From Corynebacterium sphenisci DSM 44792 (lineage in GTDB: Bacteria > Actinomycetota > Actinomycetes > Mycobacteriales > Mycobacteriaceae): a stretch of 64,000 bases of DNA. Below are positions 1 through 8,550 of this stretch, piece after piece. Below the pieces are notes generated by a model. The model searched no databases and had not been told where the DNA came from. It saw nothing but the letters and a program-made list of their open reading frames with translations. How positions within the stretch are numbered: the stretch's first letter is position 1; each line of letters opens with the position of its first letter. The stretch covers positions 1,426,001 through 1,490,000 of the forward strand of contig NZ_CP009248.1 of the NCBI RefSeq assembly GCF_001941505.1. The letters are read 5' to 3'. A program made the position numbers and the translations under genes.

Positions 1-1
1 C

Positions 2-595
2 GCCGCGGGGGCGACCGTGGTGCACCGGCTGCGCTTCGACGCCGACGAGATCGACGCCCAGCCGGGGGTGCTCGACGCGGCCTGGGCGCACGGGCCCGTG
101 GACACCGCGGTGATCGCCTTCGGGGTGCTCGGCGAGCAGGACCGCGACGAGCGTTCCGGGACCCGGGTGGCGGCGGTGATCCACACCGACTTCACCGCGC
201 ACGCCGCGGTGGCCACCGAGCTGGTGGCCCGGATGGCGCCGGCGGGGGGCCGGATCCTGGCCTTCTCCTCCATCGCCGGGGCCCGGGTGCGCCGGCCCAA
301 CTACGTCTACGGCTCCGCCAAGGCCGGCCTCGACGGGTTCCTGCAGGGCCTGCAGGACCGGCTGCACGGCACCGGGGTGCGGCTCACCATCGCTCGGCCC
401 GGGTTCGTGATCGGGCGGATGACCGCCGGGATGGACCCCGCCCCGATGTCCTCCACCCCGGACCAGGTCGCCGAGGCCGCGGTCGCCGCCCTCGACGCGG
501 GGCGGGACCACGTGTGGATCCCGGCCCGGGTGGGGGCGCTGGCCTGGCTGACCCGCTGGGTGCCGCGGCCGATCTGGCGCCGGATGCCGCGATGA
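2..595 (+). CDS. SDR-family oxidoreductase, DprE2/Rv2073c-like (5' end outside window)
   Basis: Short-chain dehydrogenase whose reading frame is open to the left edge, so the N-terminal Rossmann glycine motif is off-window. Visible are the SDR catalytic serine region (AFSSIAGARVRR), the YxxxK pair in VYGSAKAGLDGF and a PG after the last core strand. The C-terminus ([10 protein letters not shown]) resembles that of DprE2, the decaprenylphosphoryl-2-keto-ribose reductase of arabinan precursor synthesis. M. tuberculosis has an SDR (Rv2073c) immediately before cobL, and this gene holds the same place, overlapping cobL by ATGA. I therefore regard it as the Rv2073c-type protein rather than DprE2 itself; its substrate is not known from the sequence. 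Confidence 0.85.
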   Translation, partial: AAGATVVHRLRFDADEIDAQPGVLDAAWAHGPVDTAVIAFGVLGEQDRDERSGTRVAAVIHTDFTAHAAVATELVARMAPAGGRILAFSSIAGARVRRPNYVYGSAKAGLDGFLQGLQDRLHGTGVRLTIARPGFVIGRMTAGMDPAPMSSTPDQVAEAAVAALDAGRDHVWIPARVGALAWLTRWVPRPIWRRMPR

Positions 596-1818
596 ACGGC
601 CCCGGCCGGCTGACGGTCGTCGGCATCGGCGCCGAGGGCCACGCCGGCCTCGCCCCGGCCGCCGCCGAGGCGCTGGCCCGCGCCACGGTGGTGGTCGGCG
701 CGCCCCGGCAGCTTGGGCTCTTGCCCGAATCCCTCGCCGCCCGGCGGGTGCGGCTGCCCACCCCGCTGCGCGAGGGCCTGCCGGGCCTGCTCGCCGAGCT
801 CGCCGCCGACCCCGGGTTGGGCGGGGTGGCCGTGCTGGCCAGCGGGGACCCCATGTTCCACGGGATCGGGGTGACCCTGGCCCGGCTGCTCGGCCCGGGG
901 CGGCTGCGGGTGCTGCCCGCGCCGAGCTCGGCGGCGCTGGCCTGCGCCCGGCTGGGCTGGGCGCTGCACGACACCCCGGTGGTCTCCCTGGTCACCGGGG
1001 AGGTCGCCGAGGTCGCCGCGGTCGCCGACCGGGGCCGGCGGTTCCTGGTGCTCGCCCGCGACGCCGGCTCCATCGCCGCGGTCGCCGCCGTCCTCGCCGC
1101 ACGCGATCCCGGCGCCGGGCTCACCCTGCTCGCCGACCTGGGCGCGGCCGGGGAGCGCATCGCGCACGGCACCGCGGCCGCGCCCCCGGAACCGGCCGGC
1201 GCCCTGCGCATCCTCGCCGTGACGCCCACCGCCCCGGCCCGGGCCTGGTTGGCCGACGCCGACTTCGACACCGACGGCCAGCTCACCAAATCGCCGATCC
1301 GGGAGCTCACCCTCGCCGCGCTCGGCCCCGGCCCGGGCCGGCTGCTCTGGGACATCGGCGGCGGCACCGGCTCCATCGCCATCGAATGGGCCCGGCACGG
1401 CGGCCGGGCCGCCTGCCTGGAGCGCGACCCGGACCGGGTGCGCCGGATCCGGGGCAACGCCGCCCGGCTGGCCCCGGTCACCGTGGTGGAGGGCACCGCC
1501 CCGGGGGATCTGGGCCTGCTCGCCGGGTGCGGCGCCCCGGAGGCGATCTTCATCGGCGGGGGGCTCACCGCGCCCGGGCTGGTGGACGCCTGCGCGGCGG
1601 CGCTGGCCCCGGGCGGGCGGCTGGTCGCCAATGCGGTGACCGTGGAATCGGAGCGGGTGCTGTGGGCGGCCCGGGAGCGCCACGGCGGGGAGATCCGCCG
1701 GGTGCAGGTGGATCACCCCGGTAAAGTCGGTGCTTTCACGGTGCTGCGCCCGGCCCTGCCGGTGACGCAGTGGATCGCGGATCCGCCGCCGCCGGGCGGC
1801 GGGGGAGGAGCACCATGA
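592..1818 (+). CDS. cobL: Precorrin-6Y C5,15-methyltransferase (decarboxylating)
   Basis: Late corrin-ring enzyme that methylates C5 and C15 of precorrin-6Y and removes the acetate carboxyl at C12. The 408-residue product is the two-domain CobL form. An N-terminal CbiE-like tetrapyrrole methylase (begins [12 protein letters not shown], with [11 protein letters not shown] near residue 83) is joined to a C-terminal CbiT-like SAM methyltransferase with motif [11 protein letters not shown] near residue 250. The ATG at 592 overlaps the SDR stop (ATGA), and the stop overlaps the cobM start in the same way. This implies translational coupling in an SDR-cobL-cobM-cobK operon. Confidence 0.95.
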   Translation: MNGPGRLTVVGIGAEGHAGLAPAAAEALARATVVVGAPRQLGLLPESLAARRVRLPTPLREGLPGLLAELAADPGLGGVAVLASGDPMFHGIGVTLARLLGPGRLRVLPAPSSAALACARLGWALHDTPVVSLVTGEVAEVAAVADRGRRFLVLARDAGSIAAVAAVLAARDPGAGLTLLADLGAAGERIAHGTAAAPPEPAGALRILAVTPTAPARAWLADADFDTDGQLTKSPIRELTLAALGPGPGRLLWDIGGGTGSIAIEWARHGGRAACLERDPDRVRRIRGNAARLAPVTVVEGTAPGDLGLLAGCGAPEAIFIGGGLTAPGLVDACAAALAPGGRLVANAVTVESERVLWAARERHGGEIRRVQVDHPGKVGAFTVLRPALPVTQWIADPPPPGGGGGAP

Positions 1819-2588
1819 CCGTCTACTTCATCGGCGCCGGCCCCGGCGCCGCGGACCTGCTCACGCTGCGCGCGGATCGGCTGATCCGCTCCTGCCCGGT
1901 GTGCCTCTACGCCGGATCGATCGTGCCGGAGGAGGTGCTGGCGAACTGCCCCGCCGGCGCCGAGGTGGTGAACACCGCGCGGATGCCGCTGGACGAGATC
2001 ATGGCCATCATCGCCGCCGCCGACGCCCGCGGCGCCGACGTCGCCCGGCTGCAGTCCGGCGATCCCAGCGTGTGGAGCGCCCTGGCGGAGCAGGCCCGGC
2101 GGCTCGCCGCCGCCGGCATCGACTACGAGATCGTGCCCGGGGTGCCGGCCTTCGCCGCCGCCGCCGCGGCGCTGGGCCATGAGCTCACCGTGCCCGAGGT
2201 GGGGCAGTCGGTGGTGCTCACCCGGGTCTCCGGGCGGGCCTCGCGGATGCCGGCGGGGGAGACCCTGGCCAATTTTTCGGCCACCGGGGCGACCCTGGCG
2301 GTGCACCTGGCCGCCCACGACATCGACCGGGTGGTCGCGGAGCTCACCCCCGGCTACGGCCCGGACTGCCCGGCGGCGGTGGTGGCCTTCGCCTCCCGCC
2401 CGGAGCAGGTGATCCTGCGCGGCACCCTGGCCGACATCGCCGCGGCCACGAAGGGGGCCGGGGTGAGCCGCACCGCGGTGATCCTGGTCGGGCCGGTGCT
2501 CGCCGCCGAGGGCTTCCCGGACTCCTACCTGTACTCCGCGGACCGGCCCCGGGACGCGCACGGACGGACCCTGCCATGCGTGCGCTGA
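1815..2588 (+). CDS. cobM: Precorrin-4 C11-methyltransferase
   Basis: SAM-dependent methylation of precorrin-4 at C11, giving precorrin-5. The 257-residue protein starts [18 protein letters not shown], the tetrapyrrole methylase glycine loop, and has the second conserved loop LQSGDPSVW and the [15 protein letters not shown] segment typical of CobM/CbiF. The start overlaps the cobL stop by ATGA and the 3' end overlaps cobK by 13 bases. No cobF (precorrin-6A synthase) follows it, although that step lies between CobM and CobK in the aerobic pathway. Confidence 0.95.
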   Translation: MTVYFIGAGPGAADLLTLRADRLIRSCPVCLYAGSIVPEEVLANCPAGAEVVNTARMPLDEIMAIIAAADARGADVARLQSGDPSVWSALAEQARRLAAAGIDYEIVPGVPAFAAAAAALGHELTVPEVGQSVVLTRVSGRASRMPAGETLANFSATGATLAVHLAAHDIDRVVAELTPGYGPDCPAAVVAFASRPEQVILRGTLADIAAATKGAGVSRTAVILVGPVLAAEGFPDSYLYSADRPRDAHGRTLPCVR

Positions 2589-3325
2589 TCCTGGGCGGCA
2601 CCGCGGAGGGCCGCGAACTCGCCGCCCGGCTCACCGCCGAGGGCTGGGCGGTGACCTCCTCCCTGGCCGGCCGGGTCGCCGCGCCCCGGCTGCCGGTGGG
2701 CCGGGTGCGCATCGGCGGCTTCGGCGGCCCCGCGGGCCTGGCCCGGCATCTCGTCGAGGAGGACGTCACCGTGCTGGTGGACGCCACGCACCCCTTCGCG
2801 GAGCGGATCTCGATCTCCGCGGCGGAGGCCGCCCGGGCCACCGGGGTGGCCCTGGTGGCGCTGCACCGGCCGGCGTGGACCCCCGGCCGCGGCGAGGAGT
2901 GGCTGGAGGTGGACTCCATGGCGGAGGCCGCCGCCCTGGTGCGGCGGCGCTTCCGGGCGCCCTTCCTCACCATCGGCCGCCAGCAGCTGGCGCATTTCGC
3001 CGAGGACGCCGAGGGCCGCTACCTGATCCGCTGCGTGGACGAGCCGGAGCCGCCACTGCCGCCGAACCGGACGGTGGTGCTCTCCCGGGGGCCCTACGAG
3101 GTCGCCGCCGAGCGCAAGCTGATGCGCGATTACGCGGTGGACTGCCTGGTGACGAAGAACTCCGGGGGCGCGGCCACCCACGCCAAACTGGAGGCCGCCC
3201 GGGATCTGCGCAAACCGGTGGTGATGGTGCGCCGGCCGCGGCTGCCCGGGGCGGATATCGCCGTGGTGGTCGAGGACGTCGACTCCGCGGTGCGGGCCGC
3301 CCGCCGCGCCGGCTGGACCCGGTAG
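2576..3325 (+). CDS. cobK: Precorrin-6A reductase
   Basis: Reduces precorrin-6A to 6B with NADPH. The 249-residue product opens with [17 protein letters not shown], the CobK/CbiJ signature, and has [11 protein letters not shown] near residue 65. It also has a C-terminal [17 protein letters not shown] segment, normal for this family. It is the last gene of the plus-strand cob operon. A weak hairpin (CCGGT-agc-ACCGG) covers its stop codon, and the following segment is compositionally different (see higB). Confidence 0.94.
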   Translation: MRALILGGTAEGRELAARLTAEGWAVTSSLAGRVAAPRLPVGRVRIGGFGGPAGLARHLVEEDVTVLVDATHPFAERISISAAEAARATGVALVALHRPAWTPGRGEEWLEVDSMAEAAALVRRRFRAPFLTIGRQQLAHFAEDAEGRYLIRCVDEPEPPLPPNRTVVLSRGPYEVAAERKLMRDYAVDCLVTKNSGGAATHAKLEAARDLRKPVVMVRRPRLPGADIAVVVEDVDSAVRAARRAGWTR

Positions 3326-3372
3326 CACCGGTCCCGGTAAGCATCCCCACGCTGTCACATATAGCGTGTCAG

Positions 3373-3401
3373 TTGCCATACGAGACAGCAGCGCATACTC
3401 T
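3373..3401 (+). promoter_or_regulatory. Predicted promoter of the higBA module
   Basis: TTGCCA at 3373-3378 and TACTCT at 3396-3401 are separated by 17 bases, a good primary-sigma promoter for this GC-rich host. Transcription would start near 3407, exactly at an ATG in the higB frame. The surrounding bases are unusually AT-rich and contain GTGTC and GAGACA half-sites that could bind the antitoxin, but the dyad is imperfect. Confidence 0.55.
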
Positions 3402-3439
3402 TGTCCATGGCTGCCCCGTCGACGTCGAGGACCCCACGG

Positions 3440-3739
3440 ATGAGAATCGTGTTCGAGGATGAGGAGCGTCGCCGCCTCGCCACCCAACCTGGGACGCGCA
3501 CGAGGCGATGGCCCGATGAGGTCACCCGCCGGTACCGCCGCCGCATCCAGCAGATCGGGGCGGCACGCGATGAGCGGGACCTCCGGGCGATCCGCGCACT
3601 CAACCTCGAAAAGCTCAAGGGAGACCGGGCCGGGCAATGCTCGATCCGCATCAACCGGAAATACCGACTCATCCTGAGATTCGACACCCGGGACGACGGA
3701 CGGGTGGCCATCATCATCGATGGCCTGGACTATCACTGA
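3440..3739 (+). CDS. higB: HigB/RelE-family toxin
   Basis: Predicted ribosome-dependent mRNA interferase of a type II toxin-antitoxin pair. The 99-residue product has the HigB core order: LEKLKGDRAGQCSIRIN, then YRLILRF, then a C-terminal DGLDYH. The basic residues fit the RelE/HigB fold. The ATG at 3440 gives the normal family length and is preceded by GAGG. An in-frame ATG at 3407 coincides with the predicted transcription start and would add 11 residues by leaderless initiation. The stop is 15 bases before the antitoxin gene. Codons that are rare elsewhere in the window occur here, suggesting acquisition. The family is clear; the exact RNA target is not. Confidence 0.88.
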   Translation: MRIVFEDEERRRLATQPGTRTRRWPDEVTRRYRRRIQQIGAARDERDLRAIRALNLEKLKGDRAGQCSIRINRKYRLILRFDTRDDGRVAIIIDGLDYH

Positions 3740-3754
3740 GGGACGGAGGAGACC

Positions 3755-4837
3755 ATGGACATCAACGTGGCGGAGGCCTTTCCGCCCGGCGGGTTCATCG
3801 AGGAGGAGCTGGAGGAGCGCGGCTGGACCCAGGAGACGCTCGCCGAGATCATGGGCGTCGATCGCCAGATCGTCTCCGATGTCATCGGGGGCCGCCGCCG
3901 CATCTCGATCCGGACCGCCCGGCGCCTCGGTGCCGCGTTCGGCACCTCGGCCGAGTACTGGCTCAATCTCCAGAACCTCTACGAGCTGCACGTGGAGGGG
4001 CAGTCCGCATCGGATGAACAGCTCTCGGACGTGCAGCGCCGGGCCCGCCTGAATGAGCTGGCGCCGATCTCGGCCCTCCAGCAGCGTGGGCTCCTGCCGG
4101 CGGAACCGCTCACCGCCGTCGAGGCCGAAGTCTGCCGTCTATTCGGGATGGACTCCATCCACGATGAACCGGCGGACTATCGGATGGCCGCACGCCGGTC
4201 GAATCGGGTCGCGGACATGACCCCGCTCCAGCGCACGTGGGTCGCCCTGGTCCGTCGACGGGCGGAGGACATGCCGGAGGTGGCGCCGTTTTCCGAGGAC
4301 GCCTTCCGGGAGATGGCCCGAAAGACCGCGCAGCTGACCCGGGAACCGGAGTCGCTGGCCGAACTACCCCGCCGTTTCGCCGAGGTCGGCGTTCGCCTGT
4401 GCCATATCGGCGCGCTGCCCGGAAGCAGGATCGACGGGTGCACGATGTACCTGGACGAGGCCGGCCGGCAGCCGATAGTGGGAATCTCCGGCCGGGGCAA
4501 ACGCTTCGACAAGGTCCTGTTCACCATTCTCCACGAGCTGGCCCACCTGGCCTGCGGGCACGTCTCGCCGAACGCCCCGGTCGTCAGCGAAGGGGAGCAT
4601 GTCGACGGGATCGAGCGGGAGGCCGATGATCTGGCGGCGACCTGGCTGCTCCCCGAGGGCCTGGCGACGCCCCCGGCGCGGATCCGCCGCCCCTGGGTCG
4701 ATGAACAGGCCGCGAAAAACGGGGTTCATCCGATCGTCGTGATCGGCAGACTGCAGCATGAGGGGCGGATCCCCTGGCGGAGCGCACTGGCCCGCAACGC
4801 CCCCCAGGCGACGGAATACCTGGCGCGGTGGGCGTGA
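3755..4837 (+). CDS. higA: HigA-type XRE antitoxin fused to an ImmA/IrrE metallopeptidase domain
   Basis: The 360-residue partner of higB, far longer than a standard HigA of about 100 residues. Residues 1-80 match the HigA/XRE DNA-binding domain (PPGGFIEEELEERGWTQE, MGVDRQIVSDVIGGRRRI). The C-terminal half carries the zinc-peptidase motif HELAH (H260, E261, H264) followed by EREADDLAATWLLP, whose E289 fits the third ligand of ImmA/IrrE peptidases. GGAGGA lies just upstream of the ATG. Family knowledge says HigA represses its operon and blocks HigB, while ImmA/IrrE domains cleave XRE repressors. Whether this protein cleaves itself or another protein cannot be seen. Codon use (ATA, CTA, AGG) differs from the cob genes. 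Confidence 0.85.
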   Translation: MDINVAEAFPPGGFIEEELEERGWTQETLAEIMGVDRQIVSDVIGGRRRISIRTARRLGAAFGTSAEYWLNLQNLYELHVEGQSASDEQLSDVQRRARLNELAPISALQQRGLLPAEPLTAVEAEVCRLFGMDSIHDEPADYRMAARRSNRVADMTPLQRTWVALVRRRAEDMPEVAPFSEDAFREMARKTAQLTREPESLAELPRRFAEVGVRLCHIGALPGSRIDGCTMYLDEAGRQPIVGISGRGKRFDKVLFTILHELAHLACGHVSPNAPVVSEGEHVDGIEREADDLAATWLLPEGLATPPARIRRPWVDEQAAKNGVHPIVVIGRLQHEGRIPWRSALARNAPQATEYLARWA

Positions 4838-4841
4838 GGAT

Positions 4842-4863
4842 CGCCCCGGCGGGTCCCGGGGCG
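4842..4863. terminator. Hairpin between higA and the convergent hypothetical gene
   Basis: CGCCCCGG at 4842-4849 pairs with CCGGGGCG at 4856-4863 around a 6-base loop. It sits 4 bases after the higA stop and just before the stop of the opposing gene, so it can serve both. There is no U tract. Confidence 0.5.
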
Positions 4864-4864
4864 C

Positions 4865-5293
4865 TCAGCGGCGGCCGGCGGCGAGGTTGAGCACCGCCGC
4901 CCGCCAGTAGCCGTACTCCCGGGGCTGATCCTCCCGGTAGGCGCGCACCGCCCGGATCCCGTCGTCGATCCGCTCGATCTCCTCCTCGGTGATGTCCTGC
5001 CCGGCGGCGCCGACGAAGATCACCGGCCCGGAGATGGCGGTGGTCGGGTCGGTGAAGAAGGCCGGGTCGCCGGTGGCGGCGGTGTTGCGGCCCAGGGAGG
5101 CCACCGGGTTGGGTTCGGCGCCCTCGGCCTGCGCCCGCGCCGAGTACAGGCCGGCGTAGGTGGTGCCGTCCTCCTGGAAGGCCACCGACACCCGATCCTC
5201 GTCGACGCCGCCGAGGAACTGGCCGGCGTGGTCGAGCTCGAATCCGATGCGGCGGCTGGTGAGATCGGGGTTGACGAGGTAGCCGTGGATCAC
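4865..5293 (-). CDS. Hypothetical protein
   Basis: A 142-residue protein of unknown function. The GTG at 5293 is chosen because AAAGG lies just upstream and the recognisable sequence begins there (VIHGYLVNPDLTSRR). Upstream in-frame residues are low-complexity Pro/Arg/Gly. It is acidic, without a signal peptide or membrane segment. It contains HAGQFLGGVDEDRV and a C-terminal helix (DITEEEIERIDDGIRAVRAY). It looks like a small cytosolic actinobacterial protein, but I recognise no domain. Confidence 0.7.
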   Translation of the reverse strand: MIHGYLVNPDLTSRRIGFELDHAGQFLGGVDEDRVSVAFQEDGTTYAGLYSARAQAEGAEPNPVASLGRNTAATGDPAFFTDPTTAISGPVIFVGAAGQDITEEEIERIDDGIRAVRAYREDQPREYGYWRAAVLNLAAGRR

Positions 5294-5453
5294 GGGGGCC
5301 TTTCCGGGGTCGGCGGCCGGGCGCGGCCGCGGGGGAGGGGTGACCCCGCCATTCCAGCACCCCGGCGCCGGCCGGGCCGGTCCGCCGCGGCGATGTCCGC
5401 CGATGTTCACCGGATCGTCATCGCCGGTTCCCCGCCCCGACCGCGGGCGGCCG

Positions 5454-5481
5454 CCCGGCACCCGCACCCGGGGGTGCCGGG
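5454..5481 (-). terminator. Hairpin downstream of the TPL-like gene
   Basis: CCCGGCACCC at 5454-5463 and GGGTGCCGGG at 5472-5481 form a perfect 10-bp stem with an 8-base loop, 28 bases past the stop at 5510. The rest of 5294-5509 shows only GC-rich sequence. Confidence 0.5.
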
Positions 5482-5509
5482 GCCGCGGGGCGATGGCCCG
5501 GCGCCGGGC

Positions 5510-6958
5510 CTAGAGCGAGTCGCCGAAGTCCTCCCGGAACTTCGCCACCAGCGCCGCCGGCCACGGGGTCCGCGGGGTGAGCCGGCCGTAGAAGAAGCGC
5601 AGGATCTCCGGCTCCTCCTCCCACTCCATGCCGCCGATGAGCCCCCGGTTGCGGTAGAGCCACTCGATCCGGTCCACCGCGTAGTTGATCTGGGAGAGGG
5701 TGAACACCCGCCGGGGCAGGGCGAGCCGGACCAGCTCCATATCCGCCAGGGGCTCCACGCCCTCGGCGTCGCGGGCCTCGCTCATCGTGCCGCGCTCCAT
5801 GCCGCGCACCCCGGAGGCGAGGAAGATCGCCGCGGCCAGGGCGGCGGCCGGGTACTCGGTCTGCGGGACGTGGTCCAGGAAGGCCATCGCGTCGATATGC
5901 GCGCCGAGCCCGCCGGCCGGGGTGATCACCGGGATGCCCCGGTCGGCGAGCTCGCCGACCATGTACTCGATGAACTGGGGGCCCTGGTTGATCATGTCCT
6001 CGTCCATGGTCTCCTCCAGGCCGACGGTGATCGCCTCCATCTCGCGCACCGACATGCCGCCGTAGGTGAGGAAGCCCTCGAACAGGGGCACCAGGCCGCG
6101 CATCCGCTTGTACATCGCCTCCTCGCGCAGCAGGATGCCGCCGCCGCGGCCGAAGCCGAGCTTGCGGGCGGAGAAGTAGATCACGTCGCAGAGATCGGCG
6201 ATCTCGCGGGTGATCTCCCGGATCGACATATCCCGGCAGGCGGGTTCGCGCACCTTGTTGAAGTGCAGGTTGTCCGCGAGCAGGGAGGCGTCGAGCACCA
6301 GCGGGATGCCGTGGGCGCGGCACACCCCGGCGGCCTCGCGCAGGTTGGACAGGCTGAAGGGCTGGCCGCCGATCAGGTTGGTGCCGGCCTCCATGCGCAG
6401 GTAGCTGACCCCCTCGGCGCCGCGCTCGGCGATGAGCCGGCGCAGCGCGTCGACGTCCAGGTTGCCCTTGAAGGGGTGCTCGCTGGTGACCTCCAGGCCC
6501 TCGGGCCGGATCAGCTCCGCGATCTCGCCGCCGTGCTCGACGATGTGCTGCTTGGAGGTGGTGAAGTGGTAGTTCATCGGCACCACGGTGCCGGGGCGCA
6601 CCAGCACCCGGGAGATGATGTTCTCCGCCGCGCGGCCCTGGTGCGCGGGCAGGAACCAGTCCATGCCGAACAGCTCGCGGAGCTTGTCCTCCAGCCGGGT
6701 GTAGGTCGCGGAGCCGGCGTAGGCGTCGTCGGCGTCGAGCATCGCCGCCTGCTGCTCCTGGCTCATCGCGTTGACCCCGGAGTCGGTGAGCATGTCCAGG
6801 AACACGTCCCGGTTCTGCAGCAGGAAGGTGTTGTAGCCGGCCCCGGCGATCGCCTCGGCGCGGTCCTCCACGGGCAGCAGGGTGAGCTTCTGGATGATCC
6901 GGACCTTGTGCATCTCCAGCGGGTACTGCTTTTCGCCGTGGAACCTGACCTTCGACAT
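5510..6958 (-). CDS. Beta-eliminating lyase, tryptophanase / tyrosine phenol-lyase family (divergent)
   Basis: PLP enzyme of 482 residues from ATG 6958, which has GAGG 5 bases upstream; in-frame ATGs at 6979 and 7000 lack one. Family landmarks are present: GYNTFLLQNRDVFLDMLTDS, DAYAGSATY, AHQGRAAE, N194 in GTNLIGGQP, D223 and a Schiff-base lysine K266 in SARKLG. The substrate-site residues resemble tyrosine phenol-lyase rather than tryptophanase: R389 (GMERG) and F455 (LRFF). Two PLP-site residues are changed: the arginine expected near D223 is L226, and the usual KKD after the serine is RKL. It lies 65 bases behind cobIJ on the same strand and may be co-transcribed. Substrate unresolved. Confidence 0.85.
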   Translation of the reverse strand: MSKVRFHGEKQYPLEMHKVRIIQKLTLLPVEDRAEAIAGAGYNTFLLQNRDVFLDMLTDSGVNAMSQEQQAAMLDADDAYAGSATYTRLEDKLRELFGMDWFLPAHQGRAAENIISRVLVRPGTVVPMNYHFTTSKQHIVEHGGEIAELIRPEGLEVTSEHPFKGNLDVDALRRLIAERGAEGVSYLRMEAGTNLIGGQPFSLSNLREAAGVCRAHGIPLVLDASLLADNLHFNKVREPACRDMSIREITREIADLCDVIYFSARKLGFGRGGGILLREEAMYKRMRGLVPLFEGFLTYGGMSVREMEAITVGLEETMDEDMINQGPQFIEYMVGELADRGIPVITPAGGLGAHIDAMAFLDHVPQTEYPAAALAAAIFLASGVRGMERGTMSEARDAEGVEPLADMELVRLALPRRVFTLSQINYAVDRIEWLYRNRGLIGGMEWEEEPEILRFFYGRLTPRTPWPAALVAKFREDFGDSL

Positions 6959-7023
6959 GGGGGCCTCGTTTTTCTTCATCGCGGAAACGGACCAATCCAT
7001 GATGGCAGCCGGGCGGACCTAAA

Positions 7024-8550
7024 TCACCTGCCCGCCTCCCCGGGGGCACCCCCGTAGCGGCGGGCGGTGTACACCCGGGTGCCCCCGGCGCCGTCCGGGT
7101 AGGCCACGGTGGTCGAGGCGCCGATGATGAGCATGGTGCGCATGTCCACCACCTCGGGGTCCACCCCGGCGAGGGTGGTGACGGTGACCTCCTCCTCGGC
7201 GGCGCCGACCGCCCGGGCGACCACCACGGGGGTGTCCGGGCCGCGGTGCGCGCCGACGATGCCGAGCAGCTCCACCACCTGCCGGCGGCGGCTGCGCGAG
7301 GCCGGGTTGTACACCGCCATCGCCATGTCCGCGGCGGCGACCGCGGCGACCCGGCGGGCCACCACCGGCCAGGGCTTGAGCCGGTCGGAGAGGGAGATCA
7401 TGGCGAAGTCGTGGCCCAGGGGGGCGCCGACCCGGGAGGCCACGGCCTGGGCGGCGGTCATCCCGGGCACGATCCGCACCGGCACGCCCGCCCAGCGCGG
7501 GTCCCGGGCGACCTCGAGCACCGCCGCGCCCATCGCGAACACCCCGGGGTCGCCGGAGCTGACCACCGCCACCCGGGCCCCGCCGGCGGCGAGATCCAGG
7601 GCCATCGCGGCGCGCTCGGCCTCCACCCGGTTGTCCGAGGGGTGCCGGCGCTGCCCGGGGCGCTCCGGCACCCGGTCCACGTAGGTGCCGTAGCCGACGA
7701 CGTCGGTGGCCGCGGCGAGCTCCGCGGCGGCCTCCGGGGTGAGCCAGCGCGCCGGCCCCGGACCCAGGCCCACCACGACCACCTCCCCGTCGCCGGGGGC
7801 GCCGGCCGCGGCGGCGGCGCGCCGGCCGGCGACCGCCGAGGGCACCACGGCCACGGCGAAATAGGGCACCGCGGCGTCGTCCACCTCGGCCAGCGGGGCG
7901 GTCCAGCCGTCGCCCATGGTGGCCCGGGCCACCACCCGGGCCCGGTCGAGCATCCCGGCGGCGGCGAGCACCCGGCGCACCCGCCCGACGTGCCCGCCGA
8001 GCTTCATCACCACCAGGGCGTCCGCGGCCGCGGCGGCGGCGGCCAGCCGGGGCTCCCCGGCGGTGGCGGGCAGCACGGTGAGGATCTCCCCGGCCTCGGC
8101 CAGGGGTTCGCCGAGCGCGGCGGCCGCGGCCGAGGGCGAGGCCACCCCGGGCACGATCTCCTCCGCGTACTCGGCCAGCGCCCGGTGCAGGTGCTGGTAG
8201 GAGCTGTACAGCATGGGGTCGCCGAGGCTGGCCACGGCCACCGAGCGCCCGGCGGCCAGGTGCGCGCCCAGCCGGGCGGAGGCCTCGGCGTAGAAGGCGG
8301 CCATCCGCTCGGCGTAGTCCGGTCCGCCCCCGGCGGTCACCGGGTAGGTGAGCTCCTCCTCGATCGCGGGGGCCTCCCGGCCGGCCAGGGCGTCCGCGGC
8401 GATCCGGCGGGCGGTGGAGCCGCGCGGGCCGGCGTGGTAGGCCACCACGTCGGCGGTGCGCAGCAGCTCCACGGCGCGCAGGGTGAGCAGCCGCGGGTCG
8501 CCGGGGCCCAGCCCGATGCCGTAGAGCCGGCCCGGCCGCGCCCCGCTCAC
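7024..8550 (-). CDS. cobIJ: Fused precorrin-2 C20-methyltransferase / precorrin-3B C17-methyltransferase
   Basis: Two tetrapyrrole methylases in one 508-residue chain, as in M. tuberculosis. The CobI half begins GRLYGIGLGPGDPRLL and has SLGDPMLYSSYQ and EIVPGVASPSAAAAALG. The CobJ half begins near residue 250 (VVVVGLGPGPARWLTPEA) with VSSGDPGVFAMG, RIVPGMTAAQAVASRVG and AVYNPASRSRR. CobI makes precorrin-3A, CobG oxidises it to 3B and CobJ contracts the ring, so the fusion brackets the CobG step. The GTG at 8550 overlaps the cobH stop (GTGA). Confidence 0.93.
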   Translation of the reverse strand: MSGARPGRLYGIGLGPGDPRLLTLRAVELLRTADVVAYHAGPRGSTARRIAADALAGREAPAIEEELTYPVTAGGGPDYAERMAAFYAEASARLGAHLAAGRSVAVASLGDPMLYSSYQHLHRALAEYAEEIVPGVASPSAAAAALGEPLAEAGEILTVLPATAGEPRLAAAAAAADALVVMKLGGHVGRVRRVLAAAGMLDRARVVARATMGDGWTAPLAEVDDAAVPYFAVAVVPSAVAGRRAAAAAGAPGDGEVVVVGLGPGPARWLTPEAAAELAAATDVVGYGTYVDRVPERPGQRRHPSDNRVEAERAAMALDLAAGGARVAVVSSGDPGVFAMGAAVLEVARDPRWAGVPVRIVPGMTAAQAVASRVGAPLGHDFAMISLSDRLKPWPVVARRVAAVAAADMAMAVYNPASRSRRRQVVELLGIVGAHRGPDTPVVVARAVGAAEEEVTVTTLAGVDPEVVDMRTMLIIGASTTVAYPDGAGGTRVYTARRYGGAPGEAGR

